Below, one piece after another: positions 8,597 through 17,162 of a stretch of 64,000 bases of DNA. The stretch spans positions 1 through 64,000 of the forward strand of contig CAVRFM010000010.1 in assembly GCA_963720375.1 (NCBI GenBank), read 5' to 3'. The notes beneath the pieces are model-generated. The model worked only from the letters and a program-made list of their open reading frames with translations, made no database searches and was not told where the DNA came from. The translations under genes were made by a program, and so were the position numbers. Position 1 is the first letter of the stretch; each line of letters begins with the position of its first letter. The stretch comes from JAPLHP01 sp963720375 (GTDB lineage Bacteria; Chloroflexota; Dehalococcoidia; UBA2247; RBG-13-53-26).

Positions 8597-9631
8597 ATGC
8601 CAGTCGTCGAAGTCAATCCTAAAGTCTCTGTCGAGGAGTGGGGCACTTATGTGGAGAGCCACCATGAGGGGACATATTATCACCTTCCCCAGTGGCAAGC
8701 CGTCATCAAAGAGGGCTTGGGCCACAAGCCATTCTATATCTTCGCCAAGAACGAAGAGGGGAAGCTATGTGGAGTCCTGCCTCTATTCCACATCGGGAGT
8801 GCGTTGACCGGCAGCCGACTAGTTTCCCTGCCATTCTCAAACGCATGCGGCCCCATAGCGGATTCGTCAGACACAATCGAGGCTCTCGTGAACAGGGCAA
8901 AGAGCCTCTGTGATGAAATGAGATGCCTATATGTAGAGATCAGGACAGCACAGCCATTGTCGCTAGGTCTGGATGTGAGCGAGTTTTTTCTTACCTATGT
9001 ATTAGAACTATCCGAATCGCGAATGGTGTGGGAGAGAGTCGATAGGCGAGCGCGTTGGGCAGTTGGCAAGGCCAGGAGAGAAGGCGTGGCAGTCAAGGTT
9101 GATGATTCCGCTCGAGGCCTAGAGGCATTCTATGATCTGAATCTGAGGAACAAGAGAGAACACGGGGTGCCTGCTCACCCTATCAGCTTCTTCAAGGCCA
9201 TGCGTAAACACATGAACGGTCACTTCCGCCTCTATCTGGCAGAGGTTGAAGGTAAGGTTGTTGCGGGTGCCATCGATATTACCTTCAATGGGATGACCGA
9301 TTATGGCTATGCGGCTTCAGACAGCAGTTATCTACAGCACTATCCCAACGACGCCGTTACATGGCAGGCAATAGAAGACAGCGGCAGTGAAGGTTGCCGG
9401 TGCTTCGATCTTGGCAAGACAGACTCAGACAACGTCAGACTGGCCCAGTTCAAGAAGAAGTGGGGGGCAGAGAAGAAGACGTTGTACTATAACTACTATC
9501 CGAAGGGCCGAAACATGGTTTCATCAGACAGATGCGGAATCAAGTATGACCTGGCATCCGGTTTGTGGAAGAAACTGCCCTTGCCTCTTTTGCGAATCTT
9601 GAGCCCCATAGCCATCCGGCATTTGGACTGA
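8597..9631 (+). CDS. FemAB/GNAT-like acyl- or aminoacyltransferase
   Basis: A 344-residue protein with the double-GNAT plan of the FemAB family. Recognisable parts are the N-terminal YYHLPQWQAVIKEGLGHKP, the first GNAT core, DLNLRNKREHGVPAHPISFF, and the C-terminal YLAEVEGKVVAGAIDITFNG followed by CRCFDLGKTDSDNVRLAQFKKKWG. Relatives transfer amino acids in peptidoglycan bridges or, in exosortase clusters, act on exopolysaccharide. The ATG is preceded by GAGGTGAT at good spacing. With the ligase and carrier protein opposite, it is a candidate acceptor-side transferase for the carried group. Confidence 0.8.
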   Translation: MPVVEVNPKVSVEEWGTYVESHHEGTYYHLPQWQAVIKEGLGHKPFYIFAKNEEGKLCGVLPLFHIGSALTGSRLVSLPFSNACGPIADSSDTIEALVNRAKSLCDEMRCLYVEIRTAQPLSLGLDVSEFFLTYVLELSESRMVWERVDRRARWAVGKARREGVAVKVDDSARGLEAFYDLNLRNKREHGVPAHPISFFKAMRKHMNGHFRLYLAEVEGKVVAGAIDITFNGMTDYGYAASDSSYLQHYPNDAVTWQAIEDSGSEGCRCFDLGKTDSDNVRLAQFKKKWGAEKKTLYYNYYPKGRNMVSSDRCGIKYDLASGLWKKLPLPLLRILSPIAIRHLD

Positions 9632-10594
9632 AGGTGGCGGAGAGACCCCTGTTCAGTCGGGTCAGCAACGAAGATCGACGCTTCAAGGATAAACAGTCCT
9701 GCATTACTTTCTATCTACTACCCCTGGTGGCATCATTTCACGAGGGAACTTTATATACAGATCAGGTCTATATGTCATATAAGTTACATTATCAAGCATA
9801 AGCAAGCAGAACCGAACAGAGCACCCACTTGACAGGTCATGTAAAATAAAAACAGGGTTACAAATCTACTTGCCTGAAGCTCGTGGGAAATACTTGCTCA
9901 GTCCCGAGGGGGGTGTGGACTGCGCAAGGAAGGATAGGTGGTGAGAGACTATACGTCGAGGTCCTATATCCCCCCATTAAGTATCCTCTCGCTCTTCGGA
10001 AGAGGATTGTCGGCGAGGCGCAACTCGCTGATGGGACTGGTTCGAGACACGAGAGGAAGGCTCTTGCCTTTAGTCATGAGTGGCGGAGCTTGCTTCTACT
10101 TCCAATGCAAGGCCGCAACAAACTCCGCGCTCAATACCGAATGGTCCAATAGAACAGACCTCCTCTTAATCCTCGTTCTCATAACCTACCTCTTCTGCGA
10201 TACCGCCTGCAGCACCGCCCTCGAAATCTTCACTGAGCGACTCATCGTGCCCTTCTGGCACAGAGCTCGTGATCGCTGCCTGACCTCAGCTGCGAGCTCA
10301 GCCGGCGGAAGCCGGAGTCTCATGCAATGGCTGTGCAGTCCTTGCCACAATGAGAAGAACTCTCGTCCATGCCGCAGTATGCAGGTTTCGCAGAACCGCG
10401 CCCCACCACACATTCCATCACTATCCACCTACAGCTACATCTAACAGAATAAGCTACCCACACCGCCCGAATCGTGGCACCAGCATCTGCAGTCGTTGGC
10501 TAATACCACTGTGGGATAGTTGTAGTCTGACACGCCACGTGCCTGCTGGGACGGGTGAAGCAAATGTAAGCCTGGTTAGAACAACGTAGAAGAC
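9632..10594. other. Long gap without a supported gene
   Basis: About 960 bases. Overlapping open frames at 9883-10444 have no start context and no family likeness; one contains a hydrophobic stretch (TDLLLILVLITYLF) that may be a relic of a membrane protein. AT-rich promoter-like sequence lies near 9750-9800. I see no RNA gene or mobile element. Confidence 0.4.
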
Positions 10595-10684
10595 ATGATG
10601 GAGGTAAACACTCATGCCAAGGAACTACCTGAAACACACGCTGAGTTTTTGCTGGCCGTGCTGGCTTTCCTGTTGCTCTATTGA
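10595..10684 (+). CDS. Candidate 29-residue membrane micropeptide
   Basis: The frame from ATG 10595 encodes an acidic, polar start (MMEVNTHAKELPETHAE) and then one hydrophobic helix (FLLAVLAFLLLY) before TGA. It sits 23 bases before the beta-helix gene. An overlapping frame beginning at 10614 with GGAGG before it is the alternative. It could be a real membrane peptide, a leader for the downstream gene, or chance. Confidence 0.3.
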   Translation: MMEVNTHAKELPETHAEFLLAVLAFLLLY

Positions 10685-10707
10685 TGAAAACTAAGGAGGC
10701 ATATTAA

Positions 10708-12231
10708 ATGAGATGGCAAGAGAAGAATTCAAAACTGAATCCGCCCCGGGCAACTCATAACCGTATCATGAGTCAGATGTTGCCCGGTGTTCGTCTGGTG
10801 AAACGAGTGATGACCGGGATTGGCGGACATCTGAAGCTTCGCCAGGGGTTTGCCCTTATGCTGGTTGTAGGAGTCATCGTCGGTCTAGTCTCCCTTGGGG
10901 TGTTAGGCACGTGGTCGCCAACATTAGCGGACAGCGTCACCACGCCAACACTAGTGGTTGCTGCTCACAACTCCTTACATCCGGCTGGTGCTAATTATGT
11001 CTGCGACGGCGTAAATGATGAGGTTCAGATCAATGCAGCCATTGCTAAGCTTCCTGCAGGTGGGGTAGTCCAGCTCCTTGATGGCACTTTCATTATAGGG
11101 GCCAATGACTGTGTTCGTCTGCCCAGTAACATTACTGTGAAAGGCGAAGGGCCTGCATTGACAACGGTATCCAAACCATGGTCATCGGGAAGTTCCAGAG
11201 TATTCTTTGCAGATTCTTATTATTCCCCGCACTATAATCTCAGCTTGACTGACATGAAAATCGACCTAGGGAGTCAGTCTGGTTTTGCGTACGCTTTCTG
11301 GGGAGATCACGTAAACGGACTATTGCTCAACAATGTTCAAGTTCTCTCCTCCTCCCGAAAGGGGCAAGTCTACATTCAGCACAGCAGCAATATGCAACTG
11401 TTGGGGTGTCTGTTTAATGGAGCCAATGTGCAGATAGCAGGAACGACTCAGACGAATTCTGCTGCGACCATTGATTCCCAGAATGCCTTGGTCCAAGGGT
11501 GCACCTTCAAGAACACTCCGGCGGATTCGAATAACTTTGCCCTGGGGAATACGTGCAAGAACTTCCGTATTCTGAATAACACCTTCTCGAATTGTCCTTA
11601 TATGGCTATTGACACCTGCAACAGCCCTGACGTATTGATTTCCGGCAACGTTATTGATGGGGCTTGTCTTAATCTGTCGTGGAACGGAGCCATCTACAGC
11701 GAGGGTGGCATAAGAGTCACCATCACTAACAACAGGGTAAATAACTGCCCCATCTCAGCAGGCATAATGGTAAGCTATTCGATCTATGGCTATGGCCATG
11801 GTGGCAATATCCTCATCGACAATAACGTGGTCACCAATACCGAGTTTGGCATCGCATCTCTGGGAATACCAACCGTGACCATCAGCAACAACCAGATAAG
11901 CCACACCAGTTGGCACGGAGTCCTGATCCAAACGAAAACGGTGTATGGTGTAAACTACTACCCCAATAACTGTACGGTTGAAGGCAATACCATCTCTGAC
12001 TTTGGCAAGGTAACTGGTTGGTCTTCTGGAGTACAGCTTATCGACTGCCAGCAATGTCAAGTGAACCTTAACGTCATCAATGGCAACAACAATGCCAATG
12101 CTGTTTATGGGATAAGTGAGTCTGGGAAAGCAGACTATAATACCATCAACAACAACACCCTGAGCAAGGTTAAATACAGCATAGGAAAAGTTGGAGCACA
12201 CACTGTTGTCTACGGCAATGTACTTCAATAG
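10708..12231 (+). CDS. Secreted parallel beta-helix protein
   Basis: A 507-residue surface protein. A basic N-terminus is followed by one signal/anchor helix (FALMLVVGVIVGLVSLGVLG, about 51-70). From about 85 the pectate-lyase-3-like entry (YVCDGVNDEVQINAAIAKL, GGVVQLLDGTFII) leads into right-handed beta-helix coils rich in Asn ladders, such as ILIDNNVVTN and VEGNTISDF. The start has a clear RBS (AAGGAGG). The last ~180 residues are almost identical to those of the 902-residue paralogue at 17163, including at the DNA level. No catalytic triad is obvious; polysaccharide binding or cleavage is inferred from fold and context. Confidence 0.85.
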   Translation: MRWQEKNSKLNPPRATHNRIMSQMLPGVRLVKRVMTGIGGHLKLRQGFALMLVVGVIVGLVSLGVLGTWSPTLADSVTTPTLVVAAHNSLHPAGANYVCDGVNDEVQINAAIAKLPAGGVVQLLDGTFIIGANDCVRLPSNITVKGEGPALTTVSKPWSSGSSRVFFADSYYSPHYNLSLTDMKIDLGSQSGFAYAFWGDHVNGLLLNNVQVLSSSRKGQVYIQHSSNMQLLGCLFNGANVQIAGTTQTNSAATIDSQNALVQGCTFKNTPADSNNFALGNTCKNFRILNNTFSNCPYMAIDTCNSPDVLISGNVIDGACLNLSWNGAIYSEGGIRVTITNNRVNNCPISAGIMVSYSIYGYGHGGNILIDNNVVTNTEFGIASLGIPTVTISNNQISHTSWHGVLIQTKTVYGVNYYPNNCTVEGNTISDFGKVTGWSSGVQLIDCQQCQVNLNVINGNNNANAVYGISESGKADYNTINNNTLSKVKYSIGKVGAHTVVYGNVLQ

Positions 12232-12815
12232 GCTGAATCCACCGGCGTGCAACAGGTGCTATTGACACCGATGTCCTCCGGGAGATAGTACCATTGACGG
12301 CACTGGAGGCAGAGGCAGTTCGGCTTCGGGATCGGGTGGCTTGCAGCGCAATGAGCCATGCTGCCAGGGACTGACTGTATTCCTGCCTCCAGTGGGCAAC
12401 CAGTAGTTTCCGTGGGTGAGTGTGGCAAGACTGTACGGTTGAGCAGTTCACCCATCAATTTGCCGTATGTATCCGTCGTCCCAGGGGATGCCTTGGTGGT
12501 GACCTGCCCGCATGCCGTGTTGCATCAAAATAAACTGTTACCGAAACCCGGTCGCATGCTTGACATGGCCAATGAGGCCATGCTATATATCGTATGCACA
12601 TAGGAGAGGGATTCAGCTCAGCAAGTTGTTTATGTGTGCGGTCAGGCAAGGGCAGTGGAATTCGGGATCCGGAATCATGGTCGGCGCTATCCGTGTATTT
12701 CTCTGGCTCAGTTTAGAGTAGGGACATGTGTTACTCAGGACACCGATTGCCCTCCATTGGCTGGTAGAGCACGATACTCACGACAACGAGGTCGACGAAG
12801 GTGACGGGAGAGAAA
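12232..12815. other. Gap with a promoter and no supported gene
   Basis: Between the beta-helix and acyltransferase genes. Open frames on both strands lack family likeness and start sites. The only clear element is a sigma70-type promoter at 12560-12589, which suggests the acyltransferase gene is transcribed separately with a long leader. Confidence 0.45.
12560..12589 (+). promoter_or_regulatory. Sigma70-like promoter with palindromic spacer
   Basis: TTGACA (12560-12565) and TATATA (12584-12589) are 18 bases apart. The spacer is nearly filled by a perfect 7-bp inverted repeat, CATGGCC (12564-12570) and GGCCATG (12576-12582), the usual position for a repressor. Confidence 0.5.
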
Positions 12816-13490
12816 ATGAATGGGAACGCGCGTCAGCGTGTCGACAGTGACGCTGCGCCGGACAAGCCTGTACTTGAAACGACTGAGAGTGCGTCCCCTG
12901 CAGGGACCTCTGGGAAGAAACAGGGACATTCTAGAATGGAGGTCCGATATTCCCAGCGGGGGCCGTGGTTACCAAGGCTGAAAAGGGCGGCTGTCGAGCA
13001 CGGCTATACTGGTCGTTTCCAATATCTTGCGTATGGCTTGCGGTTCTCGATCGATGTTTGCCTCAGATGGATGGTACTGTTTGTGCCGAATTCAAGAATG
13101 CGGATCATTTTGCACCGTGCTAGGGGAGTGAGGATAGGTAAAGATGTGCTAATCGGTTATAACGTCACTATAGATGATGTGTACCCCCGTTTTGTCACCA
13201 TCGGTGATGGGGTTGCTCTGTCAGATGGCTGTTTCCTTGTGGCTCATTCGAAGCCCCCCGAGTACTTCAAGGGGCAGGTTGAGTCGTTCGTGGCTCCTTT
13301 GACGGTCGGAAACAACGTGTGGATAGGAGTTGGGGCAATCTTGTTGCCTGGTGTCACTGTTGGAGAAGGTTCTGTCATCTCTGCAGGATCCCTTGTTACT
13401 CGGGACGTACGACCTCACTGGATTGTTGCCGGGAACCCGGCGAGACACATCAAGGAATTGAAACCCAACGAGCAGCACTTTGAGCAGTAA
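12816..13490 (+). CDS. Left-handed beta-helix (hexapeptide) O-acyltransferase
   Basis: About 224 residues. After a variable N-terminal extension the hexapeptide repeats begin: ARGVRIGKDVLIGYNVTIDD, FVTIGDGVALSDGCFLVAHS, and TVGNNVWIGVGAILLPGVTV followed by GEGSVISAGSLVTRDV, ending in the usual PHWIVAGNPARHIKEL. This is the xenobiotic/maltose/sugar O-acetyltransferase family (WbbJ-like), so acetylation of an envelope sugar is likely. The ATG at 12816 with GGGAG before it is preferred over the GTG at 12801. Confidence 0.8.
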   Translation: MNGNARQRVDSDAAPDKPVLETTESASPAGTSGKKQGHSRMEVRYSQRGPWLPRLKRAAVEHGYTGRFQYLAYGLRFSIDVCLRWMVLFVPNSRMRIILHRARGVRIGKDVLIGYNVTIDDVYPRFVTIGDGVALSDGCFLVAHSKPPEYFKGQVESFVAPLTVGNNVWIGVGAILLPGVTVGEGSVISAGSLVTRDVRPHWIVAGNPARHIKELKPNEQHFEQ

Positions 13491-13710
13491 GCACGCGGCA
13501 TTCCTCTGCCGGCGACGCCAGTGGACGTATTACAGACTCCTTCAGGATTGTCTCGGGCATACCGATAGCCAACCGAAGTAGCAGCAGATTCGCCACCGGC
13601 TCATACCATGACACTCCCCGCATGTTTTCATCTCGGGTTATCTCTTCTTGTGCGAATTTGCTCAGTGGGATTAGGGAGTGTAGACTTGTCTCTGGTCAAG
13701 ACGGACAGAT

Positions 13711-14535
13711 ATGGAGCTGGCTCTTCTCGTTGTTCTCGCTCTATGCATGTTGCCAGTGGTGGCGTTTACCACAGGAGTAGCGAGAATTGTCCTCGGATTC
13801 GCCTTCCTGGTGTTCTGTCCTGGCTATGCCCTGTTGGCCGCCCTTTTCCCAGCGAAAGATAGCCTTCGTGCGAGTGAGCGCGTTGCCCTGAGTTTTGTAC
13901 TGAGCCTGGCGGTCATCCCCCTGATATGCTTTGCACTAAACTACACCCCTTGGGGGATCCGCATTTACCCCGTTGTTGTCTCTGTTGTCATGTTTACCCT
14001 GGTAGCCTCTGCAATTGCCATATTCCGTCGCAGGAAGCTATCTGTGGAGCAGAGGTTCCAGCTCAGAATGCATCTCCGCATGCCACGCTGGAGAGGCGGG
14101 ACCAAGTTGGATAAGGCCCTCTCCTGCATCCTCCTTTTATCAATAATGGCAGCGATAGCAACTCTCGTCTATGTAGCAGCATCTGCCAGACCAACGGAGA
14201 AATTCACTGAGTTCTATATGCTGGGTTCGGCGGGGGAGGCAGCAGATTATCCTTACGATGCGGTCGTTGGTCAACCAGTCGAGGTGACGGTGGGGGTGAC
14301 AAATCAGGAACATGAATACACCACCTACCGGATCGAGGTGAGCCTTGGTGATGTCAATGTGCAGGAAATCAGCCCAATTGGACTGTCCAACGGCGCAAGT
14401 TGGGAGCAGAAAATTACCCTCTATCCAGAGAAGGCTGGTACAGGTCAGAAGGCCGAGTTCTTGTTGTACAAGGGAGACGGCATTGATCCTTACCGCGTAC
14501 TCACTCTCTGGCTTGATGTAAGGGAAGGGGCCTGA
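13711..14535 (+). CDS. DUF1616 membrane protein
   Basis: A 274-residue protein. Two to three N-terminal membrane helices include the family hallmark FLVFCPGYALLAALFP (about 29-44) and LSFVLSLAVIPLICFALN. After a cytoplasmic stretch and a further helix (LSCILLLSIMAAIATLVYVA) there is an outside beta domain (PVEVTVGVTNQEHEYTTYRI). DUF1616 proteins occur in polysaccharide and sortase-like loci of archaea and Chloroflexota; function unknown. Its stop is two bases from the GTG of the CPBP gene, so the two are co-transcribed. Confidence 0.8.
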   Translation: MELALLVVLALCMLPVVAFTTGVARIVLGFAFLVFCPGYALLAALFPAKDSLRASERVALSFVLSLAVIPLICFALNYTPWGIRIYPVVVSVVMFTLVASAIAIFRRRKLSVEQRFQLRMHLRMPRWRGGTKLDKALSCILLLSIMAAIATLVYVAASARPTEKFTEFYMLGSAGEAADYPYDAVVGQPVEVTVGVTNQEHEYTTYRIEVSLGDVNVQEISPIGLSNGASWEQKITLYPEKAGTGQKAEFLLYKGDGIDPYRVLTLWLDVREGA

Positions 14536-14537
14536 TC

Positions 14538-15311
14538 GTGGTCACCATTGCTTTGATATATCTAGCGGCTTTCGCGGGTGCAGAGGCTGTAACTGCTCTG
14601 GTCAACCCACTGTGGGGGATCGTGTTGAACTTTGTTCTACTCTTTGGCCTCATTGTTGCCAGCGCGAAAGCGAGCAAGCATCAGTCTCCTGGACTATTCC
14701 TGGCTCTCGGCCTGGTTCCTCTCATAAGAATAGTGAGCCTGTCCATGCCTTCTGCCTATCTATCCCGGCTGTATTGGTATTTGATTATGTCGTTTCCTCT
14801 GATCTTTGCAGCCTTTGCCATTGTAAGGGTCCTCAATCGTCGCTTGGTGGAGATTGGCCTCGCTGTTCGAGCAATCCCTCTTCAGATTCTGGTAGCCTCA
14901 TGTGGCATCGGCATCGGGCTGCTTGACTACGTTGTTCTGAGGCCAGAGCCCCTTGTTGTTCTGAGGGAGCCCCTTATCTCAGCGCTGAGCTTGCGTGGCC
15001 TTGTGTTGCCAGCCCTTATTCTGCTCTTCGCTACTGGATTCGTAGAGGAGGTGATCTTCCGTGGAGTGATACAGCACGAGGCAGAAGCGCTTGGGTCATG
15101 GGGGTGGGTCTACACGGCAGTTCTATCGTCAATGCTTCAGATAGGACAGCACTCTGTTGTGCATTGGATACTTGCTTTTGCCATGGCCCTTCTCTTTGGG
15201 TGGACTGTGAAGCGAAGCGGCTCTATACTGGGAGTGAGCCTCTCCCATGGCCTGATCAATATCGGCCTGTATCTGGTGTTTCCCTTGGCTAAGTTAAATG
15301 GTTGGTTTTGA
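14538..15311 (+). CDS. CPBP-family intramembrane metalloprotease
   Basis: A 257-residue polytopic membrane protein of the CAAX-protease/bacteriocin-processing family. The diagnostic motifs are EEVIFRGVIQ (glutamate pair and Arg, about 175-184), the later His helix (QHSVVHWILAFAMALLFGW), and SHGLINIGLY. The enzymes cleave or otherwise handle membrane-embedded substrates. Translational coupling to the DUF1616 gene suggests a joint function at the envelope. The 3' end overlaps a dispersed hairpin repeat. Confidence 0.8.
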   Translation: MVTIALIYLAAFAGAEAVTALVNPLWGIVLNFVLLFGLIVASAKASKHQSPGLFLALGLVPLIRIVSLSMPSAYLSRLYWYLIMSFPLIFAAFAIVRVLNRRLVEIGLAVRAIPLQILVASCGIGIGLLDYVVLRPEPLVVLREPLISALSLRGLVLPALILLFATGFVEEVIFRGVIQHEAEALGSWGWVYTAVLSSMLQIGQHSVVHWILAFAMALLFGWTVKRSGSILGVSLSHGLINIGLYLVFPLAKLNGWF

Positions 15312-15363
15312 TGCAATTTGCTTCTTGCTACGGAGCCTTTGCCAACCATTAGTGAACTTAACC
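15292..15363. repeat. Dispersed hairpin repeat, copy 2
   Basis: Shares about 60 nearly identical bases with 6142-6216. Here an 8-bp stem (ATGGTTGG 15298-15305 with CCAACCAT 15342-15349) is flanked by AAGTT/AACTT. The repeat supplies the last codons and stop of the CPBP gene, so it arrived within or at the end of that gene and may now act as its terminator. Confidence 0.75.
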
Positions 15364-15373
15364 TTTCCCTTTG

Positions 15374-15607
15374 TCACTTGGCATTAATGATATTGAGACA
15401 GGCCACGGCCACGATGGCGGCAAAGACGATAAGCAAGGGTATGGAGAAGATAACCAGGTTCCGTCTGAACACCTTAGCTGAGGGACTGTCACTGGGCTCG
15501 GCTAGCTCATGCGCGGCCAGCAATAGGATCAAGCCGATCACACATGCTGCAGAAAGATGCTGTGAAGCAGTGGTCGCAGTCACCAGGGTCGAAATCATGT
15601 TGAGCAC
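15374..15607 (-). CDS. Small two-helix membrane protein
   Basis: A 77-residue protein with two membrane segments (CVIGLILLLAAHELA and NLVIFSIPLLIVFAAIVAVACL). Similar short proteins occur in envelope-polysaccharide loci; no function is known to me. Support comes from a strong promoter directly upstream on this strand: TTGACT (15649-15644), 16 bases, TATAAT (15627-15622). The start codon GTG (15607) is so close that the message would have a very short leader. Confidence 0.6.
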   Translation of the reverse strand: MLNMISTLVTATTASQHLSAACVIGLILLLAAHELAEPSDSPSAKVFRRNLVIFSIPLLIVFAAIVAVACLNIINAK

Positions 15608-15621
15608 ATCCAGAGACTGAT

Positions 15622-15649
15622 ATTATACATGAATGAAAGTGTCAGTCAA
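15622..15649 (-). promoter_or_regulatory. Promoter of the small membrane protein
   Basis: TTGACT and TATAAT on the minus strand with a 16-base spacer. The -10 ends 14 bases before the GTG start, implying a nearly leaderless transcript. Confidence 0.6.
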
Positions 15650-15772
15650 GCAGGTCCGATAATAGTGATAATGGGGACGTTTTGTTGAAGCAACCTACTT
15701 CACGCATCAAGAGCCTGTTTGGAGGTCTTGCGGCCATCGCTGCCTCCAGGCACAACTTGAGGCAGCAACAAG

Positions 15773-16630
15773 ATGCCCCTCTATAGAAACGCCAGCTACT
15801 TGATGATAAACCAGGTGCTCACAGGTGCCTTCGGTTTGATCTTCTGGGTGGTAGCGGCCAGACTCTACGTCGCCGACGATGTTGGCCTTGCTTCAGCTAC
15901 GGTTTCGGCGATCTTGCTGCTGACACTGCTGGCGAACCTAAGCCTGGACTACGCGTTGGTGAGGTTTCTACCGGAGGCGACCGATGATTCCATCACATTG
16001 ATCAACACCTGCCTCACCGTCACTGGGCTAGCGTCCATTGCCATGGCCGCGGTCTTCCTGGCCGGTCTTCAGTTCTGGCCTCCGGCGCTCCTTTTCCTTC
16101 ACGACAAGCCATTTTATGCTGCTGCCTTTGTCATTTTCGTGGCCATGGCAGCCATGTTCATTGTTCAGGATCGAGCACTCATCGGCATGAGGAGCGCCGG
16201 TTATACCTTGGCAAAGGGGACCATGTTCAACGTACTCAGGGTAGGCCTGCTCGTTCCCTTAGCTGCCTTGTTCGGCGCGTTCGGGATGGTGTCTGCCTGG
16301 GGGAATCGCAAGCACTGTGCCGCTTGTCATCGGTGCCGTTCTCTTCCTGCCACGGGTTAGACCTGGCTATCGTCCCATACCTAAGATAAGTCGGGCAGTG
16401 ATCAACCGCATTATTCGGTACTCTTTGACAAACTGGGTCTCCGTAATTCTCACTGGGTATTCTGAGATAGTCAGCATTTTGGGCTGGGGCGATTTGACGT
16501 ACTAGGGACCACAGCATGATGACCAATATGTCTTTCCCCATGCCACTGTGACAATTCCCTTCTACCTTGCTACGGCCAACCAGCGGCGCACTGACTCCTT
16601 AGCTTCATCATCAGCCTGATGATTCATGGC
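15773..16630 (+). pseudogene. Wzx-like polysaccharide flippase, degenerate
   Basis: Remnant of a membrane flippase that moves lipid-linked sugar units across the membrane. The first 180 codons are good (YLMINQVLTGAFGLIFWVVA ... MRSAGYTLAKG). At a GGGGG run (16299-16303) one extra G breaks the frame; the next frame gives IASTVPLVIGAVLFLPRV and SLTNWVSVIL. After about 16480 the sequence decays, with recognisable scraps such as GPQHDDQYVF and TVTIPFYLATAN in further frames. The family normally has 420-500 residues, so about half is missing. Unlike most broken genes here, this one has more than one defect and looks truly dead. Confidence 0.75.
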
Positions 16631-16639
16631 AGCTACTTC

Positions 16640-17162
16640 GTATGTGCCAGATGCTTTCTTGCCATGACTTTGTTCCCATTCCAAAGCCAGGGCGACATCC
16701 CGGATATCCCTACCGTCTCCCAACCTGTGGCAACATACAGTCAGAGACTCTCACAGTCACCTCACGAAGAATGACCCGCTTTCAGTCCCGTCTTCGTCAA
16801 GCCCCAGGTGGCAATGCACTCCCCGTGGCCCCAATGAGATTTCTTTGTGATAACTCCCTGTCGCCTTTGAGACGTGGATGTAAGGGTGGTGTGATAGGGT
16901 AGTAATAGAGTAGTTACAGAGTAGTGACAGAACTCATGGATCCGATCACCACATCCATGAGTAAAACGACTACACAGCGGGTGTAGTGACTAATCAGTCG
17001 GCCCGACATTCATCCGGCAGCCTACTCTAAAAGAATATGGCGTGACTGATTCAATCATAGATAGATCAAAACGTGTGAGTGTGACACAGCCAGCGATTCT
17101 GAGATACAAGTACTACTCCTAAATGGGCAGCACTCAACAAAAGACTGGGGAGGAATAGTTAG
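16640..17162. other. Regulatory gap before the large beta-helix gene
   Basis: No supported gene. The second half carries the tandem and inverted repeats listed separately, and an RBS (GGGGAGG) precedes the ATG at 17163. Confidence 0.5.
16896..16962. promoter_or_regulatory. Three 11-bp direct repeats and a 10-bp inverted repeat
   Basis: AGGGTAGTAAT (16896-16906), AGAGTAGTTAC (16907-16917) and AGAGTAGTGAC (16918-16928) are head-to-tail. Four bases on, ACTCATGGAT (16932-16941) and ATCCATGAGT (16953-16962) form a perfect inverted repeat with an 11-base spacer. With no T-run this looks like a protein-binding region controlling the surface-protein gene at 17163 rather than a terminator. Confidence 0.5.

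Noticed and set aside
8371..8646. 91-residue minus-strand frame before the FemAB-like gene
   Set aside because: It overlaps the divergent gene start and lacks any recognisable pattern.
9883..10444. Overlapping open frames of 80-168 residues
   Set aside because: No ribosome sites, no family likeness and unnatural composition; left as a gap.
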